47,380 nucleotides of DNA, from NCBI GenBank assembly GCA_017883235.1, contig JADGNY010000044.1:1-47380 (forward strand). The letters are read 5' to 3'. Below the pieces are notes generated by a model. The model saw only the letters and a program-made list of their open reading frames with translations, was not told the DNA's origin and searched no databases. Below, piece after piece: positions 14,757 through 22,706 of the stretch; the stretch's first letter is position 1; each line of letters starts with the position of its first letter. The position numbers were made by a program, and so were the translations under genes. Origin of the DNA: Thermoanaerobaculia bacterium. Its GTDB lineage: Bacteria > Acidobacteriota > Thermoanaerobaculia > Gp7-AA8.

Positions 14757-17186
14757 ATGCCTCGGCATCGTCTGACTCACGCGCTCCTCCTCCTGGCCGG
14801 CCTCGTGCTGGTGACGTATGTCCTCATCAGCCTTTACCTCCCTTCGTCGCGGTGGCTGGTCTTTGGCGTCGACAAGCACACCGGCGTCGTTCGCGTCGTG
14901 CAGCAGACCATTACCTTCCTACCGCCGCATCAGTTCTACCGGCTGCGATTCGAGCGCCGGGAAGGGTACGCGCAGCGCGACGGCATCATCCGCATCACGT
15001 CAAAGGAAGGGGTGCCTGTGACGGTGAATTACCGTCTCCGTTTCGGAATCGCCGGCGAGCGGCTTCCGGACGCACGCCGCATGGTCGAGGAAGGATGGAA
15101 CGCCTGGATCCGGGCTCGCGTGGCCGAGGCCGTGTCGGCCGTGACGCAGCAGATCCCGATCGAAGACCTTCTCTCGCCAAGCTCGCAATTCAATTCGCAG
15201 CGCGACCCGCTGCGGCAGACCGTTGCCAACCATCTCGCCCGCAGCGGCCTGAAAGTCACCGCCTTCGAGGTGGCGCGATTCGAAGTCGATCGTGACGCGC
15301 TTCTCCGCGTCAAACGCGCCGAGCTCCGGCGTGACGCGCGCAGTTCGCCGACCCGCGTCGTGATCTTCGCGCTCGACGGCGCCGATTGGGAATTGCTGCA
15401 CGAACTGTCGGACGACGGCCGAATCCCCAACATCAGGGCGCTGGCGTCCGGTGGGACGACGGCGTCGTTGCAGACCATCCAGCCGACGGTCTCGCCGATG
15501 GTCTGGACGACCGTCGCCACCGGCCTGACGCCTGACCGCCACGGCATGCTCGATTACATCGACCGCGCGCACGGCACTCCGGTGGATGCCTATTCGCGGC
15601 GCGTGCCGGCGCTATGGGACATCGCCGACGCCTTCGGGCGCAGTTCGCTCGTCAGCGGCTGGTGGGGATCGTGGCCACCGACCGCGCCGAACAGTGTTTT
15701 CTACGACACACCGGTCGAGGAGGTGGCGAACGCGGTTTATCCGCCGGCGTTGACCGACCGCGCCGCGTCGCTGGCCGTTCCGGCCGACACGGTCGGCTAT
15801 TCGCAGGTGCGGCGGTTCCTGAACATCACCACGGACGAATGGGATAGCGCTGCAAAGAACCCAGCCGACCCGGCCATGATTTTCCGCTCGATCCTGGCCA
15901 AGACCTGGAACGACCATCGCGTGGCCATCAATCTCTACAACGATCAGCGGCAGCGGGGGCAGGATCCGATGCTGGTCATGGTCTCGTACGAAGGGACCGA
16001 TGCGGTCAATCATCTCTTCGCGCCCTACCATCCGCCGTATCGCGAAGGGATCAGCGAGCAGAACTACCGCAAGTACTGGCCGGCCGTGGCGAATTACTAC
16101 GCCGAGGTCGACCGGCTCATCGGCGAATGGATGAGCGTCCTGCCGCGCGACACCACGGTGATGATCATGTCGTCGTACGGCTTCCGTTGGGGAAAGAACC
16201 GACCGCGCACGATGCCCAACGGCGGCGCGGCGCTCTCCGACCATCGCAATCCGGGCATGTTCGTGGCGTACGGGCCGCATGTGATCGCCAATCACGCCGC
16301 GCAGCCGCTATCGGTCTACGACATCGCGCCGACGGTTCTGGCGCTCCTCGGCCTCCCCCCGGCAGCCGACATGCCGGGTCATGTGATCACATGGGCGTTC
16401 AAGGACGTCGCGCCGATCACTTCCGTGCGTGTGGTCAGCTACGGCGAGTTCGTCAACAGCAAGCCGCTGACGACCTCCGCGCACGTTGCCGAAGGCCCGT
16501 ACGCGAGCCAATTGCAGGCCATCGGCCACCTCAACGACCCGACCCGCAACCTCACGCCTGTGCTCGAAGACGAAGGGGACACACCGCAGCGTGCCGCCGC
16601 GCCGCTGTCGCCGGAGCAGTGGGGACAGTACGCGTACTACAACAACCTCGGCGTCGATCTGCGCGGGAAGGGGAAGCTGAGCGAGGCCGTCGATGCATTC
16701 GACCGCGCCATCGACATCAATCCGACGCGCCCGACACCGCATCTCAACGAGGCCATGACGATGTTCGACCGGCAGCAGTATTCGCCGGCCGACGATCAGT
16801 TCCTGAGGGCGGTGGCTCTCGGATTGCCGAACGCGGAGAGTTACTTCATCGACTTCGCCGCGCTCTACCGGGAGCGCAACATGGACAACCGGGCGATCGC
16901 GTTGTTGTACCAGGGGAGGAGACTCTTCCCGCAGTCGTACCTCGTCGCCGCGAACCTCGGCTCCGCGCTGCTGGCGGCGCAGCGGTACAGCGAAGGGGTT
17001 CCGGAGCTGGTCCGCGCTCTCGGAATCCAGCCGTCTTCCACACTTGCTCTCAACAACCTCGGCCTTTTCTACGCGACGCAGAACGACTTCGGGCGCGCTC
17101 TCGACTTCTGGAACCGCTCGCTGACCATCGATCCGCACCAGCCGCAGATCCGTGAAGCGGCCATGGCTGCCCGCTCGCGGTTGTAG
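14757..17186 (+). CDS. SPFH/band-7 - type I phosphodiesterase (alkaline phosphatase superfamily) - TPR fusion protein
   Basis: This 809-aa protein has a membrane anchor (about 8-30), a band-7/SPFH-like domain (about 40-190: GVVRVVQQ, DGIIRITSKEGVPVTVNYRLRF), an alkaline-phosphatase-superfamily domain (about 198-550) and TPR repeats (about 625-805). In the phosphatase domain D207 (FALDG), S246 near WTTVATG, D415 and H419 (GTDAVNH) and H496 (SDHRNPG) fit the metal and nucleophile positions. The usual SDHG motif reads SSYG (472-475), so two metal ligands seem lost and activity may be reduced or absent. It probably acts at the outer face of the inner membrane and may have a structural or signalling role. 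It is monocistronic. Confidence 0.82.
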   Translation: MPRHRLTHALLLLAGLVLVTYVLISLYLPSSRWLVFGVDKHTGVVRVVQQTITFLPPHQFYRLRFERREGYAQRDGIIRITSKEGVPVTVNYRLRFGIAGERLPDARRMVEEGWNAWIRARVAEAVSAVTQQIPIEDLLSPSSQFNSQRDPLRQTVANHLARSGLKVTAFEVARFEVDRDALLRVKRAELRRDARSSPTRVVIFALDGADWELLHELSDDGRIPNIRALASGGTTASLQTIQPTVSPMVWTTVATGLTPDRHGMLDYIDRAHGTPVDAYSRRVPALWDIADAFGRSSLVSGWWGSWPPTAPNSVFYDTPVEEVANAVYPPALTDRAASLAVPADTVGYSQVRRFLNITTDEWDSAAKNPADPAMIFRSILAKTWNDHRVAINLYNDQRQRGQDPMLVMVSYEGTDAVNHLFAPYHPPYREGISEQNYRKYWPAVANYYAEVDRLIGEWMSVLPRDTTVMIMSSYGFRWGKNRPRTMPNGGAALSDHRNPGMFVAYGPHVIANHAAQPLSVYDIAPTVLALLGLPPAADMPGHVITWAFKDVAPITSVRVVSYGEFVNSKPLTTSAHVAEGPYASQLQAIGHLNDPTRNLTPVLEDEGDTPQRAAAPLSPEQWGQYAYYNNLGVDLRGKGKLSEAVDAFDRAIDINPTRPTPHLNEAMTMFDRQQYSPADDQFLRAVALGLPNAESYFIDFAALYRERNMDNRAIALLYQGRRLFPQSYLVAANLGSALLAAQRYSEGVPELVRALGIQPSSTLALNNLGLFYATQNDFGRALDFWNRSLTIDPHQPQIREAAMAARSRL

Positions 17187-17193
17187 TGTCCGG

Positions 17194-17222
17194 TTGACAC
17201 GAAATTTCCGCGCCACTAGACT
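17194..17222 (+). promoter_or_regulatory. Sigma70-type promoter of fur
   Basis: TTGACA (17194-17199), a 17-bp spacer and TAGACT (17217-17222) make the best canonical promoter in the window. The predicted start of transcription is about 17229. Confidence 0.75.
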
Positions 17223-17234
17223 GTTAATCGCAGC

Positions 17235-17249
17235 TGAGACTTAGTCTCA
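17235..17249. promoter_or_regulatory. Fur-box-like 7-1-7 palindrome
   Basis: TGAGACT-T-AGTCTCA is a perfect 7-1-7 inverted repeat with the same layout as the classic Fur core TGATAATNATTATCA. It lies just downstream of the predicted transcription start and 3 nt before the fur ATG, where bound repressor would block initiation. This suggests iron-dependent autoregulation of fur and the permease. Confidence 0.65.
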
Positions 17250-17252
17250 TCC

Positions 17253-17759
17253 ATGCCGACCATCGACCGCGAGATCCACCGCTTCCAGGAGTTCCTGCTC
17301 CATCAGGGGCAGAAGCTCACCAAGGAGCGTACCGCACTCGTACGCGAGATCTTCGGGACGCATTATCACTTCGAGGCCGATGAGCTGCTCTTCAAGATGA
17401 AGCAGAAGAGCGTCAAGATCTCGCGGGCCACCGTTTACCGTACGCTCGAGCTGCTGGTGAAGTCGGGCCTGGTCCGCCGCGTTCACCTCGGTGAGGACCA
17501 CTACCACTACGAGCACGTCCGCGGCGACTCCCATCACGACCACCTCGTCTGCACGGCCTGCGGCTCCGTGATCGAGTTCAACGATCCGGAGCTGGAGCAA
17601 CGGCAGCTCGAGATCTGTGCCCGCAAGAAATTCACGCCGACGTTTCACAACCTGCAGATCCTCGGCGTCTGCGATTCCTGCCGCCGGAAAGGGGAGCAGC
17701 CCGCCTCTCCCGATCGCGTCATGTCGATCGGCGAAGGGGCCATGCGGCTCCGAAAATGA
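17253..17759 (+). CDS. fur: Fur-family ferric uptake regulator
   Basis: This 168-aa regulator has a winged helix (about 8-90, recognition helix around ISRATVYRTLELLVKSG), the HHDHLVC metal segment (H94-H97) and two structural zinc pairs, C100/C103 and C140/C143. The dimerisation domain ends with a longer than usual 20-residue tail. It is followed after 7 nt by an FTR1 iron permease, and a 7-1-7 palindrome overlaps its own promoter region, so iron (Fur) is more likely than zinc (Zur) or peroxide (PerR) sensing. No ribosome-binding site is obvious apart from GAGA in the palindrome. Confidence 0.9.
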   Translation: MPTIDREIHRFQEFLLHQGQKLTKERTALVREIFGTHYHFEADELLFKMKQKSVKISRATVYRTLELLVKSGLVRRVHLGEDHYHYEHVRGDSHHDHLVCTACGSVIEFNDPELEQRQLEICARKKFTPTFHNLQILGVCDSCRRKGEQPASPDRVMSIGEGAMRLRK

Positions 17760-17766
17760 TCGATCA

Positions 17767-18522
17767 ATGATTCCCGCCCTCATCATCGTGTTTCGCGAAG
17801 GCTTCGAGGCCTTCCTCTCCGTCGCCATCATCCTCGCCTATCTCCGCAAGACGGGCCGCAACTCGCTGCGTCCCGCCGTCTACGCCGGCATCATCACGTC
17901 GATCGTGGCCAGCTTCGCCCTCGGCTGGTGGCTGATGCGCGTCAACCAGTCGTTCTGGGAGGGTGTCCTCGGCCTCTTGGCCGCGGTGCTGGTGGCCTCC
18001 TTCGTGGTCCACGTCTGGCGCACCGCGCCGAAGATGAAGGGCGACATGGAGCGGCGGCTGGACGTCTACTCATCGGCCACCTCGCGCTTCCTGGCCGTCG
18101 CCGGAGTCTTCGGCTTCACGGTGCTGATGGTGACGCGCGAAGGGATGGAGACGGCGCTGATGCTGATCCAGGTCCGCAACAGCCGCTTCATCCTCGGCTC
18201 GCTCCTCGGCATCGCCGCCGCTGCCGCAATGTCATGGGCCTGGGCGCACTACGGCCATCGCATCGACATCAAACGCTTCTTCCAGGTGACCGGCCTCTTC
18301 CTGCTGCTCTTCACGCTGCAGATTCTCTTCTACTCGATCCACGAGTTCTCCGAGGCCGAAGTCCTCGGCCGCTGGAGCGAAGCCATTCACAACGCCACCG
18401 AGCCGTACTCCCCCGTCGGTATCTACGGGAAGTGGCTCTCGGTGCTGATGGTAGGACTGTGCGCGGCGTGGTTGGTGGGAGCGTCGATGAAGGACCGGTT
18501 CGCAAGATCGCGGGCGGCGTAG
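17767..18522 (+). CDS. FTR1-family high-affinity iron permease
   Basis: This 251-aa inner-membrane protein has seven predicted helices and the two REGxE iron-binding motifs of the FTR1/EfeU family: FREGFE (10-14) in helix 1 and TREGME (124-128) in helix 4. It begins 7 nt after the fur stop codon, so the two form an operon and iron limitation should induce both. No EfeO or EfeB partner is adjacent. ATG 17767 is preferred because it starts directly with the first helix (MIPALIIVFREG). Confidence 0.92.
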   Translation: MIPALIIVFREGFEAFLSVAIILAYLRKTGRNSLRPAVYAGIITSIVASFALGWWLMRVNQSFWEGVLGLLAAVLVASFVVHVWRTAPKMKGDMERRLDVYSSATSRFLAVAGVFGFTVLMVTREGMETALMLIQVRNSRFILGSLLGIAAAAAMSWAWAHYGHRIDIKRFFQVTGLFLLLFTLQILFYSIHEFSEAEVLGRWSEAIHNATEPYSPVGIYGKWLSVLMVGLCAAWLVGASMKDRFARSRAA

Positions 18523-18568
18523 CTCACCTCGTGGTAACCTCGGGCAGTACATCCTTCAGGCGATAAAC

Positions 18569-18964
18569 ATGCCAGAGTTCTTGCTTGCTCATCTGGGGAT
18601 TCCTTTCCTCGCCGGGTTGGTTTTCCTGTTCATGACCGCCGCTTCGGACACTCATCCCCTGTCCCTCGAGAGTTGCAACGATGTCGCTCTTGATTTCACA
18701 ATTCTCAGCATCGGAGCGAACGGAGCAATCTTTTTGAACCCGCGCTTAGTTACACACTGGAAGGAGCTTACCGGCGTTTATGGCATCGTTGTCGTTCTGA
18801 TCAACCTTTTGCTCGCCAGTTTCCTGGTGTACCGTCGTCGCTGGCGTCAGGAGCCGACGACGAAAGTCCAGGCATATGTAGATCTTTTCTTTGGAGTTCT
18901 TGCTCTGACGGTTACCACGATGGTGTTCTATGTCGGCTACAACGGATCGGCGCCGACCAGTTAA
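18569..18964 (+). CDS. Small membrane protein of unknown function
   Basis: This 131-aa protein has three to four predicted transmembrane helices (about 8-26, 42-56, 70-88, 105-123). I recognise no family. The sequence is less GC-rich than its neighbours and codon use looks looser, so the region 18569-19090 may have been acquired. It is followed after 9 nt by another small membrane ORF, and the two may be an operon. Confidence 0.6.
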   Translation: MPEFLLAHLGIPFLAGLVFLFMTAASDTHPLSLESCNDVALDFTILSIGANGAIFLNPRLVTHWKELTGVYGIVVVLINLLLASFLVYRRRWRQEPTTKVQAYVDLFFGVLALTVTTMVFYVGYNGSAPTS

Positions 18965-18973
18965 GGCGGAAAG

Positions 18974-19189
18974 ATGGACTTTCTAAAATTTGCTCTCACC
19001 GCAATTTTTTCGTCGGCGCTGGTCTCGGCCGCCCTCTTCGCGATCATCACGCTTCTCACGCCAAGAAGACAACCTTCAGTTCAGCTTCGCCTAACCTTCG
19101 ATCAGCGGCAACCGCTCGATCAGCCGCTGCAATCTCCGCAGAGTCCGCTCCTTTCCGAGCACCACCGCCACGTCAAAAATCGGGGGTGA
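18974..19189 (+). CDS. Possible small membrane protein overlapping the gltX 3' end
   Basis: The 71-aa frame starts with one clear transmembrane helix (about 6-27). GGCGGAAAG precedes the ATG. Its last 33 codons run antisense to the end of gltX and look like translated gltX complement (QPLDQPLQS). The real protein may be a remnant whose original 3' end was lost. Confidence 0.35.
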   Translation: MDFLKFALTAIFSSALVSAALFAIITLLTPRRQPSVQLRLTFDQRQPLDQPLQSPQSPLLSEHHRHVKNRG

Positions 19190-20488
19190 GGCGCCCCTGC
19201 CCGTCAGGGCGAGACGGAGCGGGTGGATGAGTTTCGCCGCGCTGACGCCCTGCGTTTCGGCAAGGCTGCGCAAGGCGGCCTCGGAGGTCACGACATCGAA
19301 CGGGTCTGTTGATAACAACGTCTCGTGCAGTGCGGAGAGACGGCCGGCGAGATCATCGCCTTTGATGTGCTTCTTCACCGTATCGGCGTCGTACTCGATG
19401 GCATCGTCGCCGATGAAGTAGATGGCCATCTGCTTGGCGAGCTCGCGTAGCGTCCGGACGCGCATTTTGTGAAGCTCGATGATCGTTCTCAGTTCGTCGA
19501 GCGTTCGTGGGGCATCGCCGAGAAAAGGGACGAGATGCGGATAGATCTGCTCGGCGGTCATGCGCATCAGGTATTGGCCGTTCATCCAGATCAGCTTTTC
19601 CGGGTCGAAGACGGCCGGCGCTTTGTTGACGTCGGCGAGATCGAACCATTGTGTGGCCTCGCCCGCGGTGAAGAGCTCGCGGTTCTCTCCGGGCGACCAG
19701 CCGAGAAGCGTGAGGAAATTGAAAAGCGCGTCCGGGACGATGCCCATCTCCCGGTACTCCTCGGCTGACGTGGCGCCGGTTCTCTTCGATAGCCGCTTCT
19801 TGTCGCCGCCGAGGATCAGCGGCAGATGTGCGAACGACGGCACCGCGGCGCCGAAGGCACGGAAGAGCAGGACGTGCTTCGGCGTATTCGAGAGGTGGTC
19901 GTCGCCCCGGGCGACATGGGTGATGGCCATGTCGATGTCGTCGACGACGACGGAGAGGTGGTACGTCGGATTGCGGTCGGAGCGAAGAAGGACGAAGTCG
20001 TCGATCAGCTCTCCCTCGAAATGCACGTCGCCGCGGATGAGGTCATGAAACTCGATCGGGCCCGGCTGCACCGCAAAGCGGATCACGTGCGGTTCCCCGG
20101 CGTCGCCGTCGATCTTGCGGCACCGTCCGGAGTATCGCCACTGCTTGCCGGCACGCTCCGCGGCGGAGCGTTCGGCATCGAGCTCCTCGACCGTGCAGTA
20201 GCAGCGGTATGCCTTGCCGGCCGCGACCAACTCCTCTGCACGTTCGCGGTACCGATCCAGGCGGTCGCTTTGGTAGACGGGTCCCTCGTCCCAGGCAACG
20301 CCCAGCCACTTCAAAGAGGTGATGATCTGTTCAGCGTGATGCTGCCGGGAGCGCTCGACGTCGGTGTCTTCGATGCGCAGCAGCATCGTGCCGCCATATC
20401 GCCGTGCATGGAGGAGATTGAAAATCGCGGTACGGGCACCGCCGACGTGGAGAAAGCCGGTGGGGGAAGGAGCGAAACGGAGCTTCAT
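19091..20488 (-). CDS. gltX: Glutamyl-tRNA synthetase
   Basis: This 465-aa class I synthetase charges tRNA(Glu). The HIGH-type motif is PTGFLHVGG (9-17) and the KMSKS loop is KRLSKR (231-236). C96, C98 and C123 mark the zinc-binding site of the connective domain. The anticodon-binding C-terminal domain is present and the length is normal. TAGACT lies 11 nt before the start on its strand with no clear Shine-Dalgarno sequence. An AATGTTG-type hairpin lies upstream. Confidence 0.96.
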   Translation of the reverse strand: MKLRFAPSPTGFLHVGGARTAIFNLLHARRYGGTMLLRIEDTDVERSRQHHAEQIITSLKWLGVAWDEGPVYQSDRLDRYRERAEELVAAGKAYRCYCTVEELDAERSAAERAGKQWRYSGRCRKIDGDAGEPHVIRFAVQPGPIEFHDLIRGDVHFEGELIDDFVLLRSDRNPTYHLSVVVDDIDMAITHVARGDDHLSNTPKHVLLFRAFGAAVPSFAHLPLILGGDKKRLSKRTGATSAEEYREMGIVPDALFNFLTLLGWSPGENRELFTAGEATQWFDLADVNKAPAVFDPEKLIWMNGQYLMRMTAEQIYPHLVPFLGDAPRTLDELRTIIELHKMRVRTLRELAKQMAIYFIGDDAIEYDADTVKKHIKGDDLAGRLSALHETLLSTDPFDVVTSEAALRSLAETQGVSAAKLIHPLRLALTGRGASPPIFDVAVVLGKERTLRRLQRLIERLPLIEG

Positions 20489-20499
20489 GGCAGCGGTGG

Positions 20500-20505
20500 A
20501 GTCTA
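20500..20505 (-). promoter_or_regulatory. -10-like box TAGACT upstream of gltX
   Basis: On the minus strand TAGACT ends 11 nt before the gltX ATG, consistent with a leaderless or near-leaderless transcript. Confidence 0.4.
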
Positions 20506-20519
20506 GCGCACGGTGAAAA

Positions 20520-20635
20520 CTGAGGAATGTTGAATTGAATGTTCAGTGTTCAATGTCGAATGTTGAATGAGCAAGAAGAGAACATTCAACATTGAACACT
20601 GAACATTACTGAACATTCAACATTCAACATTTGCT
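20520..20635. repeat. Heptamer inverted-repeat element, AATGTTG type
   Basis: The left arm (20525-20570) repeats AATGTTGA and AATGTTCA units, and the right arm (20581-20631) carries the complements AACATTCAACATTGAACA. It is AT-rich in a GC-rich background and sits between divergent gltX and the pseudopilin genes. A second element of the same type is at 28470-28575. Confidence 0.87.
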
Positions 20636-20686
20636 TTCTCACCAGACCCCACACAGCCCTGATCAACAGGTTCCGTTCCAACCGCG

Positions 20687-20692
20687 TAGAAT
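20687..20692 (+). promoter_or_regulatory. -10-like box TAGAAT next to start codon
   Basis: TAGAAT ends 6 nt before the ATG of the first pseudopilin gene; the intervening bases are all C, so no ribosome-binding site exists. Confidence 0.5.
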
Positions 20693-20698
20693 CCCCCC

Positions 20699-21088
20699 AT
20701 GCGCCGCTCCCGTGGCTTCTCGATGGCCGAGGTACTCGTCGCGCTGGCGATCCTGGCGATCGTGATCACTACGACGATCGCTATGTTCGCCGAGAAGACA
20801 CGGCGGATGCGGCAGGCCAGCGAGACGATCCTGGCGTGGCAGGCGCTCTCGAATGAGGCAGAGCTCTGGCGCCGCGTACCGTTCACGCAGATCGACGTCG
20901 CATCGAGCCAGTCGTTCCAGTCGGACCTGACCCTCCTCAAGCCGCTCGCTCCGTACACCACCGCGGTGAAAGTCGACGCGCCGCGCGCGGATGTCCGCAA
21001 CATCACCTTGACGATTCGCTGGACAGACGGACACGAAGCGCACCTCTCCGTCGCGCGCGCCAACACCGGCGGGAGCAACCTGTGGTGA
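20699..21088 (+). CDS. Type IV pilin/pseudopilin-like protein 1
   Basis: This 129-aa protein has a prepilin peptidase site, a short basic leader then GFSMAEVLVALAILAIV, with the conserved E5 of the mature protein. A single hydrophobic helix is followed by a small globular domain without recognisable subtype (PilV/GspI-like by size). It is first in a three-gene set of prepilin-like proteins whose ends overlap, so they are probably minor pilins of one type IV pilus or type II secretion machine encoded elsewhere. Confidence 0.85.
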   Translation: MRRSRGFSMAEVLVALAILAIVITTTIAMFAEKTRRMRQASETILAWQALSNEAELWRRVPFTQIDVASSQSFQSDLTLLKPLAPYTTAVKVDAPRADVRNITLTIRWTDGHEAHLSVARANTGGSNLW

Positions 21089-21588
21089 GCCGCCGCCGCG
21101 CGCGCGGCTACTCGCTTCTGGAGATCGTCGTGGTGATGGCGCTCTTCGGCGTCTTTCTCTTCATTCTGGTCACCCTCACGACCGAGATGCGGCGCAATGA
21201 GAAGAAGTGGCCAATCAACTTCTTCGCCCATCCGGAGGTGGGCAATGTCCTGGCGCGGATGCGGCGCGACATCCTCGACAGCACGTCGTTTCCCGACACC
21301 ATCGACAAGTACAGCCAGTCGCCGACGACGCTCATCGTCTATACGATCAACCAGGACGGCACGGCGGAAACGGTGGTGTGGGATTTCAACCAGCCCGGCG
21401 AAGTGCATCGGGTGGCGTTCAAGGCGACGCTGAAATCGTCGGAATGGATGACGCACGAGGATCCGATCTTCGTCACCTCGCTGGAACCGATGGAATCCGG
21501 CGACGAGCAGCAAGTGCACATCCGGGCCATCGACACACAAGGAAAACTTGCCATTGATGAGATCTTCGTTCCACGCCCGCACGCGTGA
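21085..21588 (+). CDS. Type IV pilin/pseudopilin-like protein 2
   Basis: This protein of about 167 aa starts at one of two consecutive GTG codons (21082 or 21085) overlapping the preceding stop. The leader ends in RGYSLLEIVVVMALFGVFLF, a class III prepilin cleavage site with E5. The following domain, with VGNVLARMRRDILDS, is GspJ/PilW-like by size and position. It is translationally coupled to gene 1 and overlaps gene 3. Confidence 0.85.
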   Translation: MSRRRARGYSLLEIVVVMALFGVFLFILVTLTTEMRRNEKKWPINFFAHPEVGNVLARMRRDILDSTSFPDTIDKYSQSPTTLIVYTINQDGTAETVVWDFNQPGEVHRVAFKATLKSSEWMTHEDPIFVTSLEPMESGDEQQVHIRAIDTQGKLAIDEIFVPRPHA

Positions 21589-21964
21589 GCGCGGGTACGT
21601 GCTGATCGCGGCGATTGCGCTGGCGATCCTCTACTTCGCTCTGATGGAGCTGATGCTGATGGACTCCTCGCGCGCATTGCGCGAGGCCCAGCGGTTCCGC
21701 TCGCACGTTATCGCGGCCACGCTGGCCGAGAGCGCGGCCGAGCTGTCGGCGGCGTCAATGGTCACGCGCAACGTCGGCGACAACATCAATGCCGACGACG
21801 AGCAGGGGTCGATGAAGGCGAACTGCAAGGTTGCCGGAACGGCCTTCGACATCGACGCCGAGGCCAATACCAGCGGCGTAATGCCGATGAAAGCCACCGT
21901 TCGCGTGCAGGGAAGAATCATCGGGCAGCGGGTGATGGTGGATTACACGTATCACTCGCAGTGA
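21557..21964 (+). CDS. PilX/pseudopilin-like protein 3
   Basis: This 135-aa protein begins at ATG 21557, overlapping the preceding gene by 32 nt. RERGYVLIAAIALAILYFALMEL is a prepilin-like leader and helix, but the usual Glu at +5 is missing (GYVLIA), as in PilX/GspK-type tip components that can lack it. The rest (AATLAESAAELSAASM) resembles the PilX N-terminal region. It probably works with the two preceding proteins in assembling a pilus or pseudopilus tip. Confidence 0.75.
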   Translation: MRSSFHARTRERGYVLIAAIALAILYFALMELMLMDSSRALREAQRFRSHVIAATLAESAAELSAASMVTRNVGDNINADDEQGSMKANCKVAGTAFDIDAEANTSGVMPMKATVRVQGRIIGQRVMVDYTYHSQ

Positions 21965-21990
21965 AACTGAGTGGTGGGGTTCATGTTGTC

Positions 21991-22018
21991 AACCATCCGC
22001 ATCCTCCTTCGGATGGTT
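21991..22018. terminator. Hairpin between convergent pilin and bioY genes
   Basis: AACCATCCG (21991-21999) and CGGATGGTT (22010-22018) form a perfect 9-bp stem with a 10-nt loop. It lies between the ends of two convergent transcripts and can act for both strands, although the T-tract is poor. Confidence 0.6.
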
Positions 22019-22053
22019 ATTCGTACTGCCAACCGGATGCCAGCGAACGGGCG

Positions 22054-22635
22054 TCAGATCTCTGCGATCAGGCGTTGCAATTGGGGCAGGAGCGAGGCTC
22101 CGATCGCCACTTTGACGATGTCGGCGAGGATGAACGGCCGCACGCCGGCAATCCACGCTTGCTTTGCGCCGCTGAACGCCGCCAGCCACGACCAGCCACC
22201 GAGGTAGATCACGCCGAGGGCGACCAGCATCCCGGCGACGGCACGGAGCGTCGTCGATCCCCAGCCGCGCTGCGAGAACCATCCGGCAACAAATGCGGCG
22301 AACGGATAGGAGAAGAGGTAGCCGGCGGTGGGGCCGGCAAGCCAGATCGGCCCGCCGTGACCCTGTGCGAACACCGGGAGGCCGCTGAAACCCTCCAGCA
22401 GATAGAGCGCCGCGGCCGCCGCGCCGCGCGATGAACCGAGCGTGACGCCGACGAGCAGGACTGCGAGCGGTTGCAGCGTCAGCGGCACCAGCGTGCCGGG
22501 GATCGGGATGGCGATCTGCGCGGCGATGGCGATGACCGCCGATGCGCCGACTACGAGCAGCATGTCGAGAGCGGCGCGGCCGCGCACGATGCGGGAAATC
22601 AGAGTCGTGGGGATGGATTGGGCGGTGGTCTGCAT
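22054..22635 (-). CDS. bioY: Biotin transporter BioY (ECF S component)
   Basis: This 193-aa inner-membrane protein has six predicted helices and the BioY signature region IPGTLVPLTLQPLAVLLVGVTLG (residues about 44-66), the long loop with GHGGPIWLAGPTAGYL, and the late FILADIVKV. It captures biotin, alone or with EcfAT modules. ATG 22635 is preceded by AGGAG. The organism has at least one biotinylated protein here (the BCCP). A GAAGGCA-type hairpin separates it from the RND exporter gene on the same strand. Confidence 0.92.
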   Translation of the reverse strand: MQTTAQSIPTTLISRIVRGRAALDMLLVVGASAVIAIAAQIAIPIPGTLVPLTLQPLAVLLVGVTLGSSRGAAAAALYLLEGFSGLPVFAQGHGGPIWLAGPTAGYLFSYPFAAFVAGWFSQRGWGSTTLRAVAGMLVALGVIYLGGWSWLAAFSGAKQAWIAGVRPFILADIVKVAIGASLLPQLQRLIAEI

Positions 22636-22650
22636 TTGGTCTCCTAAGGG

Positions 22651-22706
22651 ATGAAGGATGAGGGCTTCCCCTTCTGCCTTCATCCTTCTGCCTTCTGCCT
22701 TCTCAT
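22651..22706. repeat. Heptamer inverted-repeat element, GAAGGCA type
   Basis: GATGAAGGATGAGGG (left) faces CCTTCTGCCTTCATCC and CCTTCTGCCTTCTG (right). Units of 7-8 nt are repeated in each arm. The right arm overlaps the last codons of the RND exporter gene (QKAEG). Confidence 0.65.
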
